DNA of 64,000 nt from Elasticomyces elasticus (Eukaryota > Ascomycota > Dothideomycetes > Mycosphaerellales > Teratosphaeriaceae): assembly GCA_035926095.1 (NCBI GenBank), contig JAVRQT010000002.1, positions 1,178,001 to 1,242,000 on the forward strand. The letters run 5' to 3'. Shown here piece after piece: positions 1-11,622 of the stretch. The position numbers were made by a program, and so were the translations under genes. The notes beneath the pieces were generated by a model. That model saw only the letters and a program-made list of their open reading frames with translations. It was not told where the DNA came from and made no database searches. Numbering within the stretch: the first letter of the stretch is position 1; every line of letters starts with the position of its first letter.

Positions 1-913
1 ACGCCGCCCTTTGAGGAGATGGCTTCACTGCAGATCTTGGGAGATTCTCCTTCCTAGGAGTCAGAGCCATCAGCAGATGTCTCACGCCTGGATCTGCTCT
101 ACCTTACCGCAATGCAGTCAAATGCCTTTGTCAACTTGTCCTGAGTGTGCTCGCGAATCTGTATCCTATCAGCACCGTCCACTTCGCATCAGTAACGCAA
201 CACCAACCTTCTTCGCGCACTCCGGGTCGTTGTAATCGAAAGCTGCCGAAGCACCAAGTGACTTGACAAGGTCGAAATTCCTCGGAGAGCATGTTGCAAC
301 CACCTCACATCCACTGAGCTTGGCAAACTGAATAGCCAGAGTGCCCGTAGCAGTGCTTCCACCATAAACAAGCAGCGGGTATCCCGCATTACCGCTGCCT
401 GGCAATGGCAACCCCAGACTCTGGTACAGACCTTGTCCGACAGTCGTAATGCCAACACCCAGCGTCGATGCTTCCTCGTCGCTAACGTTATCCGGAATCT
501 TCATGCCAATATCCCCCTTCGCAACCAGGTACTCCGCGAATGAACCATCCAAAGCATTGGCAGAGTTCACGCCATGTGTCCAGCTTGCCATGCGATCGCC
601 CTTCTTCCAGCCCTTCGTTACCTTCGAGCCGACTTCTTCAATCACACCAGCGAAATCGCAGCCGACCGTGTGACCGACTTGGGGGAGGAAGTCGATGTGC
701 TTCCAATCCTTATGAACGACGGGTAGAAAGTCAGTTTCATGTCTCGAGTTCCCAATTTCCACAGTAACTTACGGTCGGGTTCAGGGCAACATTGTTGACT
801 TTGACCAGGACGTAGTCCTCGCCCCTCTCCTTAATTGTTGGTACTGGTACTTCTTGGATCTCAGATTGTCCTGGCGCAGTGACCTTGATTGCCTTCATCT
901 TGTTGGGTGCCAT
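1..913 (-). CDS. Zinc-binding alcohol dehydrogenase-like (ToxD-type) reductase, 3' partial
   Basis: This is a medium-chain dehydrogenase/reductase of the quinone/enoyl-reductase kind, expected to reduce a C=C or C=O bond with NAD(P)H. The protein starts MAPNKMKAIKV at 913. The GroES-like half carries HTVGCDFAGVIEEVG and GDRMASWTHG. The nucleotide-binding half carries YGGSTATGTLAIQFAK and VVATCSPRNFD. Three introns restore the frame: 709-772, 159-207 and 54-107. The exon between the last two gives IREHTQDKLTKAFDCIA, as expected for the family, and without those splices the frame stops at 169. The donor of the 159-207 intron (GTTGGT) is weak. The C-terminus lies beyond base 1. No structural zinc cysteine cluster is seen, which fits the ToxD/zinc-independent branch. 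The gene is divergent from the monooxygenase at 2089, so the two could share a promoter. The substrate cannot be told from sequence. Confidence 0.85.
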
Positions 914-2088
914 TGTCGTGAAATAGATGTGGGTAGTGGGTAGGAGGAGGTTTTGATCGATGAAGCAGACGTAGAGGAATGTTTGTAACCGTACTTAGCT
1001 GGACTTCGCGTCATGGTTTACTTTTCGCGGCTGTTTTGGAGGGGCACATCAATATGTGGGGTGTTAAGGGAAGGAAGCGCGCTTCGAAGGATAAAACCTT
1101 GGAGATGACGATCCAGATGCTGGGTTGGCCGGATCGATTGCGGCAGGCACCCGTACGCACGTAAGCCATGCCAGTTGATGTGTTGTGATTATATCCTCTC
1201 CCAGGTGGCGAGCGTGATTGAGAGTAAATCGCCGAGTATACGTGCTCCTATCGATTTGGCACTGGGGAGGGTGATTATCTTCAGTGCGCATTGTTCTGTT
1301 CATGCTATGCGAATTCGTTGGCAATTCAGGGTCGACGAGAGCAGTTTCGATGGCAAAGGTCTGGATCCCGTGCTCCGAAATCCTTTCGGATCTTTGTTGT
1401 TGGAGCAAGGTGGCGAGGAGTACTCCCTCCCCATGTGGAATGGAGTAGACGTAAAGTCGAAAGTGGTTGAGTGGTCTGGATGTACTGTTAGTAGATGTCT
1501 ACTACCCTCAAGTCAACGCGCAGAGCATCCATCCCTCTCCGTACTGCCGCCTCTCGGCACATTACAGCGGTAGGCGAAGACCTTGTTCAAGTCAACGCTC
1601 GAGGGAGCAAGCACCAACCGAATCCCCCAAACACCAAACTCCAATCTCGAATATCTCCGAAGAGTAGACAATGCCCACCGACGCTAGCATACGGTAATGC
1701 CAACAATTAGCTTGCAATCCTGACAAACACTCGCCGACTGCAATTGCTTCCTGAAGTTTGTGGAGTTGACGGGATAAGAGCTGACCGAACAATCGGGCCC
1801 GAATCGTGAATCCTGCCAACGACACTACACCGTCAAATCAGGGTTCCAACAGGATTGAAAGTATGCAGAGTTGACTGCTGCAGCGCTTTGCGTCAACACA
1901 TCGGCTTAGCTAAGTTTCCGTCCGCGTGCAATGCGTTGCGGCTTTGCGGTGCAATCGTCCGAGAAGGTGTTCGTATAGAAATAGCATTTGTACTTTAAAT
2001 CTTCCTTGGTTCCCAGTCCAGACTTTCCTCGAGAGATTCATATTCCGCTGCAGCCCATAGACCAAATCATCACACAATCCTCATCGAG
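914..2088. other. Intergenic region between divergent reductase and monooxygenase genes
   Basis: About 1.2 kb lies between two divergently transcribed start codons and should hold both promoters. The open frames here, such as one at 1175-1573, have no recognisable protein character. I see no RNA gene or repeat. Confidence 0.6.
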
Positions 2089-3360
2089 ATGTCCTTCAAA
2101 GTCCTCATAATAGGAGCCGGTATATCAGGCCTGGCCCTGGCCCAAATCCTGCGCAAACACTCCATTCCCTTCGAGATCTTCGAGCGAGACGACGGCACAC
2201 GCCCGCAAGGATGGTCTCTGGGCTTGGATGAGTGAGTGTCAGCAGGAAGACAGTATCTGATATCTGCTAACGAATTGATCAGGTGTCTCGCACCATTGGC
2301 TGCCATGCTGCCAGATGATATCGAGCCCCTGCACAACTCCAGTGCGAATTATGTCGCGGGAAAGCCGGATAGTTACGCCATTGTCCACGGCGGCACGCAA
2401 GAAGTGGTCGGGCTCCTCGCGCCAGGTGGTGGGGGCAAGGATTTCCTGAATGCTGAACGGAATACGCTGCGCAGGATACTGACGAAGCACGTTGATGTGC
2501 AGTACAGTAAGCGATTGAAATCGTTCGTGCAAGATGAGGAGGGTGTGACGGTGCACTTCGTTGATGGGACGTCTGCTCGCGGATCAGTACTCGTAGGAGC
2601 TGACGGCGCTCAATCTGCCGTGCGATCGCACATGCTGCCGGGGTTCATGGCGGATGCTAGTCAGTATGCTATGATCTCTGCGAATGTGAAGTTGGGGGAA
2701 GAGGAGAGTAGGGTGATGCTTGAGATAGCTAATACGGCGATCCTGATCGGACTGCCGGATATGAAGAGCTATATTATGCTCATGAAGCTTCATGATGACG
2801 GGACATCTACGTGGCACTGGGCGGCCGCAAAGCGATACGAGGATGCTGACAGCGCGCATGCGTGGGCACAAGCTGCGAGCCCGGCGGAACTTTATGCGGA
2901 AGCTCTGGCACGAACCCGGGTTTCTCCGCCGTACTTCAGGGCGGCTGTGGAGAACACAGGTCCGCAGGGTATACACACGCCGCCTATCAAGCTCATGGAG
3001 ACCGTATTGCCTGTTAAAGTCTTACCGGACGGGTGTGTGACGCTGCTGGGTGATGCAGCACATTCTATGGTAGGCCATCTTCTTCTGTTCCCGACTCTTT
3101 GCTGATCATAGCAGGTTCCATTCCGTGGCTGGGGTGCGAATACCGCTCTGCTCGACGCGTGTGACCTAGGCCAAGTGTTGATCAAAGTCGCAGAGGCTGG
3201 AGAAGGTCTGAGGCCAGCTCTGCGCGAATACGAGCGTACTATGATACCCCGAGGACGGGAGAAGGTGTTGGAGTCTCGTGCGGAGGGCCAGGCTGAGAAG
3301 TACGAGCTCGATGGTGGGAGAGTGCTGCAGAAGGCCAATGGCGATGGCCATGCTGCTTGA
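2089..3360 (+). CDS. FAD-dependent aromatic-ring monooxygenase
   Basis: This is a class A flavoprotein monooxygenase of about 391 residues, related to salicylate hydroxylase-like enzymes that hydroxylate aromatic or polyketide substrates with NAD(P)H and O2. The sequence shows the N-terminal dinucleotide-binding motif LIIGAGISGLALA (residues 6-18), the DG motif LVGADGAQSAVRSH in the middle and the FAD-binding GDAAHSM near the C-terminus, followed by PFRGWGANTALLDACDLG. Introns are 2232-2282 and 3070-3114, and both restore the family frame. The length is normal for the family and no C-terminal membrane anchor is visible. The start at 2089 sits just before the FAD motif, as is usual. It is divergent from the reductase at 913, and such pairs occur in small secondary-metabolism or detoxification loci. 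No polyketide synthase or other core enzyme lies nearby in the window. Confidence 0.88.
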
Positions 3361-3972
3361 GTGCATCCTGGTAGGCGAAGTGATGGGTGTAACTCGTGAA
3401 TGCGTGCCAACTCGAGGCTGCTGAGTGCTCACGAGCTGCGGCCATCGATCTGAGCTTGCTGATCTGGTAGAATATAGAGCGAGACGTCTCGCAGCCAGGC
3501 CAATACTTCTGACTGTTCACACGCCGATTCTTACACTCAGTTCGCGCACCCAGTCAGCCAGAGCAGCAACATCAAGGTACCGTCCTCAATGGCGTTTGAT
3601 GTGGGCTTGTATTATTTAGAGAGGACTCGACATTTCTAGAGCAAGCCTGCAGAGCTACAAGAGGTCGACCGTATTGTTCCCTGAAGCTTGCGATGAGATT
3701 CGAAAATCTGTTGTTGATTGTTGTTCCTCAGTCCGTCACGTCTGGACCGCATTTGGCTTCCACGCGAGCGGTGCAGATCATGACATCACCTCAGGTACGT
3801 CATAATTCGAGGCGAAGACATTGAAACAGCACAAACACTCTCTCGAGCAGTCATTACACCCTGACTTATTACATCCCCTTCAAGCACAACCCCAAAGTAA
3901 GTACATCCTCCATCCGTGGCTCGACCTTCCTGCTACACCACTCCACCATCCCGATCCCTTTCCCCCGACACC
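3361..3972. other. Intergenic region
   Basis: About 0.6 kb separates the monooxygenase stop from the next start. It should hold a terminator and the promoter of the Bli-3-like gene. No supported gene is seen. Confidence 0.5.
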
Positions 3973-4820
3973 ATGAGCATCACCCCGCTTCGCTCCACCT
4001 TCTTGCGAAGCATCATCAAGCCGACGACTTCGCAACACTTCCTCGCACGCAGTACCTTTGTACTTACACCACGCTGCTCCATCAGAACACCAACCTCATA
4101 CCAACTCAAAACACCGCCAAACACACGCTACTACTCCGACAAGATGTCCGGCGGATTCTCCAACACAGACAGCGTCCCCGCCGGCCAGCCGGCAGACCCT
4201 TACACCGCGAAGAACATTCAGGATCCCTCGCTCAAGGAGAAGGTGGAGGATCTGGTCAACTTCGTCAACCGCTGCAAGTTCTGCATGATGGCGACCAAGA
4301 CCGATGACGGGCTGTTGGTTAGCAGGTGCATGGCGCTGGCAGGGAAGGTGAGCTTGATCGTGTTATGAGTGAGCTAAACTTGTGCTGACTGGTTTATCTG
4401 CAGGAGGGCCACGGCGTCGACTTCATCTTCCACGCCAACTCCGAATCCGGCAAGACCGACGACCTCAAAGCCAACTCAGACGTCAACCTCGGCTTCCTCA
4501 ACAACTCAGGCGAGTGGGCGTCCATCTCCGGGCACGCCTCGATCGAGACAGACCGTGATATCGTGCACAAGTACTACAGCCCCGCTCTCAAGGCGTGGAT
4601 CGGTGACCTCGGCGACGGCAAGCACGACGGAGGTCCCGATGACCCGCGTGTGGTGGTCATCAAGGTCAAGAGCCAGACCATCCAATACGCTGTCTCGCGC
4701 CACACGGCAATCGGCGGCGCCATTGAGTTCGCTAAAGGTGTGATTACGGGCGAGGCACCACAGGTCAATAAGCTGCGTCACCTCGACGAGTCCGAGCTGC
4801 AGCAGGCGAGGAGTGCTTAG
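3973..4820 (+). CDS. Bli-3-like pyridoxamine 5'-phosphate oxidase-fold protein
   Basis: The protein belongs to the PNPOx/FMN-binding split-barrel superfamily and resembles the blue-light-inducible protein Bli-3 of Neurospora. It probably binds a flavin and has a stress or redox role. The reaction is not established. The first exon is 3973-4347, the intron 4348-4403 and the second exon ends at the stop at 4818-4820, giving 263 residues. Family signatures are CKFCMMATKTDDGLLVSRCMAL, VDFIFHANSESGKTDDL, VNLGFLNNSGEWASISGHA and a conserved DDPRVVVIKVK near the C-terminus. The ATG at 3973 adds 57 residues rich in Arg, Ser and Thr with almost no acidic residues, like a mitochondrial presequence. The ATG at residue 58 (4144, MSGGFSNTD) is where cytosolic homologues usually begin, so dual targeting from two starts is possible. 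Confidence 0.85.
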
Positions 4821-4960
4821 AGATGAGCTGGCACATAAGCATGATTCCATAGAGGAGTAGTGAGAGGTCTGCGAAAACGCGGCTTCCGTTTGAGATGTAC
4901 TTTACGCCTCGAAGCGTGCTCTACCTCTGCAGCCTCAACATCTTCCAGCACATAATCACA

Positions 4961-7867
4961 CTAATGCTTCCTCGTCGCCAACGACCAACTCGTCCACTCC
5001 GTAAACACACTCCCTTGCACCTTCGACTTGGGATCTAAATACCACTCCCTCTGCAACGAAGCATACGACTTGGCAATCTTCTTGTAGTTCTTGACATCCA
5101 TCGCCACCAAAACCTTAGCCATGAATAGACTTGCCCGACTGCAAGCATTGGCATGTAGTTTCGACCCTCCCAACTTCATCTCCTCATGAATAGCATCCAG
5201 AACCTCGAAACACGCTCCAACCTCTTCGGGCTGGGGCAGACTCTTGTTCTTGTTGCACGCCTCAAAGTACTGTTTCAACACGGCAAAAGCCTTCTCCGAG
5301 GTAGCTTTACCGCTCGTAGTCCTCACCAACGACGTCAACGGCAAGATGACATCCAGCGCGATCACACTCCCATACTGACTCTTGACATATATCGCTAGCA
5401 AATCCAACACGCGGTTCTTGAAGTTGATAATATTTTCCTTAGCATCCTTGTTATCCTGTTTCTTACTGGCGAGTTTATTGCGTTCTTTGAAGATATTGGT
5501 GAGATGCGGCTCCAGCGCCATCATCTGCTCGTCGTCCATGTCCGAACCATCGCTGTCGGAATCTACTTCGTCCATGCCGGCTGTGCCTAGAGCTTCCGCG
5601 AGTTTGCGATCGAAGATTGTTTCTTCGTCTTCTTCCGCGCCTTCATCTGCTTCTGATGGGGAGTTGTCGTTGTCGTCGCTATCAGAAGATGCGGCTTCTT
5701 CGCCGTTGATGAGCTCGACGTCCGAAGCGTCCTCGACGTCGATGGCATCATCTTCGTCCTCGTCCTCATCCTCGGCATTGTCCTCATCGCCGTCTCGCTG
5801 GTCGAACAGCTCTTGCTGGCCGCTAGCACTCTCCTTGTGTTGAAGGATATCTAGCAAAGACTGCAGTGATTCGGCCGTCATGTTCCCAGCCAGCACAGCG
5901 AATGCACGCTCTGCCAGCTTGCGGAGTGAAGCGGAAGGCTTCGAGACAAAGCTGAGAAGTAGTTCCACCACGCCCGTGGAAGACTCCGTGCCTGCTTCCC
6001 ATGCATTGTAGCTTTGTTGCAAGTCCGCAAGAGCCTCGACACTGTCCGCCTCGCGATTGTAAACCTGCAGCATCGACAACCCAAACAGCATATCAAATGC
6101 TGGTGCTGCTGTGGCATCTGACGCTTTTTTGGATGCAATCTTCAAAGCGATGTTCTTTCGTGCTTGCTCCGCAGACTTGAGAACTTCCTTCGCCTGCTTG
6201 CTGAGAGGCTCCCCAAGACTCTTCCAGGAAGCTGATAGAGTATCAAGGATACATGTCAGGATGCCAGCAACCACAGCAGCAGGCTGGTCCATTGCTAAAC
6301 TCACGCATGAAGTCAGGCGCGAGCGGAAGATCGCCCTCGTTGCATCAGCCAGCGGTGGCGATGGATCGGTCACGATATCGCGGTAGCCCAGATCGACGAG
6401 TAGCTGCAGAGTCTGCTGAAGCCATGGTGCGATGGCGTTCCCAGACGAATGCTTGCTCTTGTGGTGTCGGATGAGGACGAGCAGAATGTCTGCGTACGTG
6501 CGCCTTCGGGCGTCCACTTGGGCTTCGCTATCAACTCGAGGTCGCAAGATGACCATGCGAAAGGTGGCCACTATGCCCTCGAGAGAGGACTCGTCCGCGC
6601 GTTGCAGCATAGTCTCTATTGTTTTGGTCTTGGTCTGTTGATCGAAAGCACCCTCTGCCAGCAGTGCGTGCATGAACCTGGGTGGGAGATCCGGCTCTGC
6701 TTTGGCTCGGGCCAGGATGGAGTCAAGAACCTGTTTCGCCGTGTCGAACAAGTAGCGACTGTCGTCCGATCGTTGAGCGACGAGCGTGCGAACAATGCTC
6801 TCGTTCAGCACTGTACTCAGATATGGTGCAGGTGCACCAGTCGTAGCAAGCGCCACAACTTGCAATCCCAAGGCTTTTCGTTCAATGGAAGCGGAAGTGT
6901 GCAAGAGACCTCGCTCCACAACCTCCTGCCAGAATCGCTCAAAGTCGTGACTGATGTTGCGCTGGTAGAGCCACTCCAGCACAGCCTTCCATACGAAGTT
7001 CGGTTGAGCCTGTCGAGTACCCGCCTTCATGTGCTTCGTGTCGTCCTCATCCTCGGCTAGGCTGCCGAGCAAAATCTTCTTGAGTGTTGGTTGCTCTTCT
7101 GCCGACATTGGACTCTTCTTTGACCACACACCTTTTGGTAGGGCTTCAGGCCAACGTTCTTCCGTTGCCAGCCACAGCGCTACGCCTTCTGCGGTCTTCA
7201 GCAGCTTAGCCTGACGGAGGGCGTCAATTAAAGCTTGCACTCGACTCGCAGACATGCGTACACCATCTGCGCTTTTCAGGCACTCGTACAACATGGCGCT
7301 GCACTCCGTCCGCATCCAGTCCTTGTGGCTGGCTAGATCAATCACAGCCTGGACAAATTGCTGCCAATCATCATCCGCTACTTCCTTGCGCAAGGCAACG
7401 TTGCTTCGAAGGATGGCCTGGTATGCGAATCGACGACCGAGAAGATGCTCTCTCTGCTCCTGGCGGCTCAGCTTACCGTCTGCACGGGTCAAACGAATGC
7501 TCTTCTCAGTAGCCTTGGCTAAAGTGAGACCGTCCTCGTCGCCGCCTACTGTAAAGGCAAGACGTAAAACTTCTGAAAGCGCCACCGAGAACCCCAGCCT
7601 AGCTGCTTTGCGACCACTGCAGAGACCTTTGATCAACCTGTCCACAGCAACATCTATGCGATCTGCCTGGTCAGTTGACTCGGCCACGAGGTATTTACAT
7701 AGGTCGCCCGCTCCACGAAGTCTGACTGAAGGAATCTCATCAGAAAGATCGTTGTATGCTTGGGTGAGCTTCACATTCGCTTCGCCATTGTCAAGGCGGC
7801 GCTTTCGAGATGGGTGGATGCCTTCGGTCGAGTCGCCGTCGGACCTTGATCGTTTGAGGTCTGGCAT
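4961..7867 (-). CDS. POL5: DNA polymerase phi/Pol5 (MYBBP1A-like) rRNA synthesis factor
   Basis: This single-exon gene encodes 968 residues. Despite the polymerase name, Pol5/MYBBP1A proteins are nucleolar HEAT-like proteins needed for rRNA synthesis and ribosome assembly. Supporting features are the basic N-terminus (KRSRSDG...SRKRRLDNG, a likely nuclear signal) and the family pattern SVRLRGAGDLCKYLV followed by RLIKGLCSGRKAARLGFSVALSEVLR at about residues 49-108. Next comes EHLLGRRFAYQAILRS, then a long alpha-helical body. A strongly acidic, Ser-rich tract spans roughly residues 665-775, as is usual in this family. The C-terminus ends WTSWSLATRKH. Length is close to yeast Pol5 (about 1,020). 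The start at 7867 is the first ATG of the frame and precedes the conserved block. I see no frame damage. Confidence 0.93.
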   Translation of the reverse strand: MPDLKRSRSDGDSTEGIHPSRKRRLDNGEANVKLTQAYNDLSDEIPSVRLRGAGDLCKYLVAESTDQADRIDVAVDRLIKGLCSGRKAARLGFSVALSEVLRLAFTVGGDEDGLTLAKATEKSIRLTRADGKLSRQEQREHLLGRRFAYQAILRSNVALRKEVADDDWQQFVQAVIDLASHKDWMRTECSAMLYECLKSADGVRMSASRVQALIDALRQAKLLKTAEGVALWLATEERWPEALPKGVWSKKSPMSAEEQPTLKKILLGSLAEDEDDTKHMKAGTRQAQPNFVWKAVLEWLYQRNISHDFERFWQEVVERGLLHTSASIERKALGLQVVALATTGAPAPYLSTVLNESIVRTLVAQRSDDSRYLFDTAKQVLDSILARAKAEPDLPPRFMHALLAEGAFDQQTKTKTIETMLQRADESSLEGIVATFRMVILRPRVDSEAQVDARRRTYADILLVLIRHHKSKHSSGNAIAPWLQQTLQLLVDLGYRDIVTDPSPPLADATRAIFRSRLTSCVSLAMDQPAAVVAGILTCILDTLSASWKSLGEPLSKQAKEVLKSAEQARKNIALKIASKKASDATAAPAFDMLFGLSMLQVYNREADSVEALADLQQSYNAWEAGTESSTGVVELLLSFVSKPSASLRKLAERAFAVLAGNMTAESLQSLLDILQHKESASGQQELFDQRDGDEDNAEDEDEDEDDAIDVEDASDVELINGEEAASSDSDDNDNSPSEADEGAEEDEETIFDRKLAEALGTAGMDEVDSDSDGSDMDDEQMMALEPHLTNIFKERNKLASKKQDNKDAKENIINFKNRVLDLLAIYVKSQYGSVIALDVILPLTSLVRTTSGKATSEKAFAVLKQYFEACNKNKSLPQPEEVGACFEVLDAIHEEMKLGGSKLHANACSRASLFMAKVLVAMDVKNYKKIAKSYASLQREWYLDPKSKVQGSVFTEWTSWSLATRKH

Positions 7868-9731
7868 TGTGGCTGCAGGCGTGGTGGGATTGATGTACTG
7901 TTACCGAAAAGATAGAACATTTCATTTAGAGTTTGATGTGCGGGAAGCGCCGCCTCTGATGCGGCGCGGATCAACCTATATCCGGCCGGTTATTCCGACT
8001 TCACTTCATCGTCCACATGGCTCAGTCGCTCGCTTGCCCACTTTGACACGCGCCAGGATGGGGCCAAGAACGACTGGATGGTCCCTTTTCGACCCGTTCT
8101 ATCATATTCCATAGGATTGCCAGCAGAAAAGTGTCGGAGCATGGTCACTCACAGCACTGGGTTCGCTGATACTTCGTGGGCATCACAAAGACAGATCCTG
8201 AACACGGATAGAACTACAGTCACGTGCGAACGCATGCAAGGGCCATGGCTTTGTTTACGTTTCAACGCGCGACGCGTCTTAGCTGTTCTCAGCTCCGGTG
8301 CCGTCCTATTCCCACAGCTCCACCAAACTGTAACAATGGCCAGGTCTTAAGGCTCCGGCTGCGCAATAGACAAGGATGATCCTTATGCGAGCCTTTGCGC
8401 CGCTGTCGTCAGAGCTGCAGCAGCCGCAGAACATCGACGATGATGACGCTCGACCCCTCGCGGAACACTCTTGTTACAGCGCTGCTGTAGGAGAAGACGC
8501 ACGGATCCAGCGCTCGCGTGGAGAGCTAAACAGGATGGTCGATGGTCGAAGACCCACGATGCAGACGGTTGTCGTTGCATCCGGGCTTGACGGAAGGAAA
8601 CAGCCATGTTGAGTCGGCGAGTACGAAGAGGAAACAGAAACCAGGAACTGAGCGAAAAGACCATTCCTTATAAGTCCTCGCAAAGACCAGAAGCCGCACT
8701 TAGCTGCAACGCATCGCTCGATGTGAATCCGAGCATCGCTTTCCTATGAGGGATCTATCGAAAAGTCCACGCGACAGCCCTGGACAAACTTCTGACGACA
8801 CGGGCCAAGAGCTCGAAAAGCACACTCCTCCACATCGGCGATGCAGGTTCGGCCTTGGCCGCATGAGGATTCTTATCGTTGGACCGGAAAAGGTCGGCGA
8901 CCTAGAAATGCTGCGCAGCTGCTCTGCCATGGTTTCAACACCATGACGTTGCTTGGAATGTGCTGTGCGTAAAGTCGATGGAGAGTTTCGTTGGCAATCA
9001 TGCCGCCAACACCTCGACAGCAATGCCCTGAGAACAACGGTCGGTTGATAAAGCGTTAATGGGTCGAATTGCGGGTGGTAGACCTCGGGGATTTGATGAC
9101 TTACGGGGCCTTTTTCACACTTGGTTCTTGGTTGTGCAGTGCAGTACCTTGCAGTAGATCAGCGCCTAATATATGGGTACGTTTTCGCTTTTCCCGCACT
9201 CTGCAAGCTCTGGATTCGTCAACCTGCGTAAACTCGTGTAGTTAAGCTCGTCAATTGGTTGGCTCACGTTTGAAGTTCTTGCCGCTGTAGCCAAGACCGT
9301 TTCCCTCACAACGAGGCCCGCAGCGCTCCTCCGTACTACTCAACTGTCTCTTCTCTTTCCTCAATCAGAGCAACTCGTGCACTCCGAAGGCAGTCGTCCT
9401 CCTGCCCGACTACTCCGGTGTGCTTGCTGGAGCTCGCCCATACCATAGCCTCACCTCTCCCTCGTCACTGGGATCTCATTCGTTTGAACGACCAGCTCGA
9501 CCAGCTCGACCATGCACCACAGCACCCAATAATTCACTCCTACCACGACGACCACTCCTGCCCGGTATCTGGCATCAGTAGCACTAATAACGACATCATC
9601 CTCAACACGAGCCATTGGATCCCCCGAGCAGCCGTACCTACCACCACCACCCGAGCTGCAGAACACGAGATACTTGAGACGCCCGAGCCCAGCATAGATT
9701 GGGCAAGGGAACATACACTACACTACCCAGC
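7868..9731. other. Long divergent intergenic region, Pol5/Cdc25
   Basis: About 1.9 kb separates two divergent genes. The half near 9300-9730 is pyrimidine- and CA-rich and is likely the long untranslated leader of the Cdc25 gene. Short open frames in it have no conserved character. No tRNA, repeat or additional gene could be supported. Confidence 0.5.
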
Positions 9732-11622
9732 ATGGAGTACTCGTCACCGTTGGCGGCAATGCGTCCGCAGCCATGTGCAGCATGGGGTAACCGCAGAGAC
9801 TTGCCTGTGAGCCGGAGCATGTATTCGAGCTATCAGACGTACGGCCCGAACACCTTCAACTTCAAGGACCTGAGCATGTACAACCCCAAGCCGCCTAGCA
9901 AAGATTACTTCAGTCTGCGGCCGGCTCGAGGCTCGTCTCCCACGGCCAGCCTGACGGCCGATCTAGATGCGAACTTCCACATCGACAAGAGGTACTCCAC
10001 ATTCCTCGCTTCCCGTCTCAATGCCGCGTGCTCACTATTGTACTAGCCCGCAAGCCCCGACTCCGCGCAGATCGCTGTTCACGACCGACCTCTTTCGACC
10101 TCGAGATGGCGCCGGTAAGTGGTTGCGTGCCCAACGCCTGCCGGGCCTGTGTAGCTAACTGTGGGAAGGACCTTTGTCGACACCGCCGATCGAGATCGCA
10201 GAAGCGACTACGCCACCCATCTACGACTCCTCGCCATACGTTGGAGACATGATGGACGTCTCGCCGCTGCCTCACAAGGCGCCCTACTTTGTGGCACAGG
10301 TCACTCTTCCCTCGCCATCGCCTGAGGAGACCCCGGACGATGATGACAACTTCATCTCGCCAGATCTGTTGTCTCCACAAGAGATCGGTCCTTACACAGC
10401 ACCAGTGTACCAAGCACCGACGTTCCTTGCACTTCCAGAGTAAGCTCATACCAAGACAATGGCTATGGCTCTTCAATACTAACAACATCTGTGTGTTCGC
10501 AGACGCAAACGCCCTGCCACAAGGCCGTCACTCACTCGAAAGAATCAGTCAACGAGCCAAGTGCCGCAGCGTCCGTTCAGCGCCGAAACCTCTTTGCCTC
10601 CCTTTCGCTTTGGCAATGTCGCCAACAATGGCCTATCATGCTCATCTACCCCGAGCCTGCTAGAGAGCTTCTCAGAGTCACCTGTCGACGCCATGGACAC
10701 ACCTACGGCTGCCACTGCGCTGCCTATGCCTCTGCCGCGGCGGCCGTCGTTGAGCGCTGTTGGCCGATCAAACGGCTCTCCGTGTTCGGGACATGTCAGG
10801 AAGCCATCCGCAGGGCGCGCCCCATTCGTTCGACCGCAGAGGAAGGTGATGCGCAGATCTCTGAGCATGTTCCAGCACCCAGACGAGGTCATGAAGGAGG
10901 AGCAAGAGCCGACTGCGATGGACATCGATCAAGGGCCTGGCGACGGATTGCCGTGCTTCATGTCCGTGGAAGACCAAGATGGCCTACCTCGCATCTCACA
11001 GCAGACCCTGCTGGACGTGCTCGACAACAAATACAGCAGCCAATACGCCAACATCAAGGTCATCGACTGCAGATTCGAATACGAATTCAACGGCGGTCAC
11101 ATTGAGGGTGCCGTCAACTTCAATGACAAGCAACTACTCACTAACGAGCTCTTCGGCGGCAATGCTCCGGCGTCGACGCTGTTGATCTTCCACTGCGAAT
11201 ACTCTGTTCACCGCGCACCACTCACCGCGAAGCACGTTCGCAACCACGACCGCATCGTCAACGTCGCACAATACCCTGCCTTGACCTTTCCGGATATGTA
11301 CGTCCTGGAAGGCGGCTACAGCAAATTCTTCGCCAATCATCGTTCGAAGTGCTTCCCGCAAAATTACGTCGAGATGAGCGATCAGCGGCACGAGCAGGCC
11401 TGCGAGCGCGGTATGGGAAAATTCAAGCAGCGCCAGAAGCTCAATCGTGCTCAGACGTTCGCATTCGGGCAAAACGGCCATGACGATATGAACGACTCGC
11501 CGACTGCCCAAAGCCGAACCACCATGGGTGTTGGTGCTCGTAGTCAGAGCACCTTCATCATCGGTCAGTCGCTCTGCGAAGGCCTCGGACAGTCCTTCGC
11601 GCGGCGATTGGCCACGTACTGA
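9732..11622 (+). CDS. M-phase inducer phosphatase (Cdc25/NimT-type)
   Basis: This is the dual-specificity phosphatase that removes inhibitory phosphates from Cdc2/Cdk1 at the G2/M transition. The gene has four exons, with introns 9992-10046, 10115-10168 and 10440-10502, and encodes 572 residues. The first 350 or so residues are Ser/Pro-rich and look disordered, as in regulatory N-termini of the family. The rhodanese-like catalytic domain begins near LPRISQQTLLDVLDNKY and contains VIDCRFEYEFNGGHIEGAVN. The active-site loop is LIFHCEYSVHRAP, with the CX5R nucleophile at C431 and arginine at R437. It is followed by YPALTFPDMYVLEGGY and FPQNYVEM, both family signatures. All catalytic residues are present. 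The start at 9732 is chosen because upstream frames lack an ATG. Its leader appears long. Confidence 0.93.

Noticed and set aside
1175..1573. Plus-strand open frame of 132 codons between the reductase and monooxygenase genes
   Set aside because: No recognisable motif, overlaps other frames, and lies in the shared promoter region.
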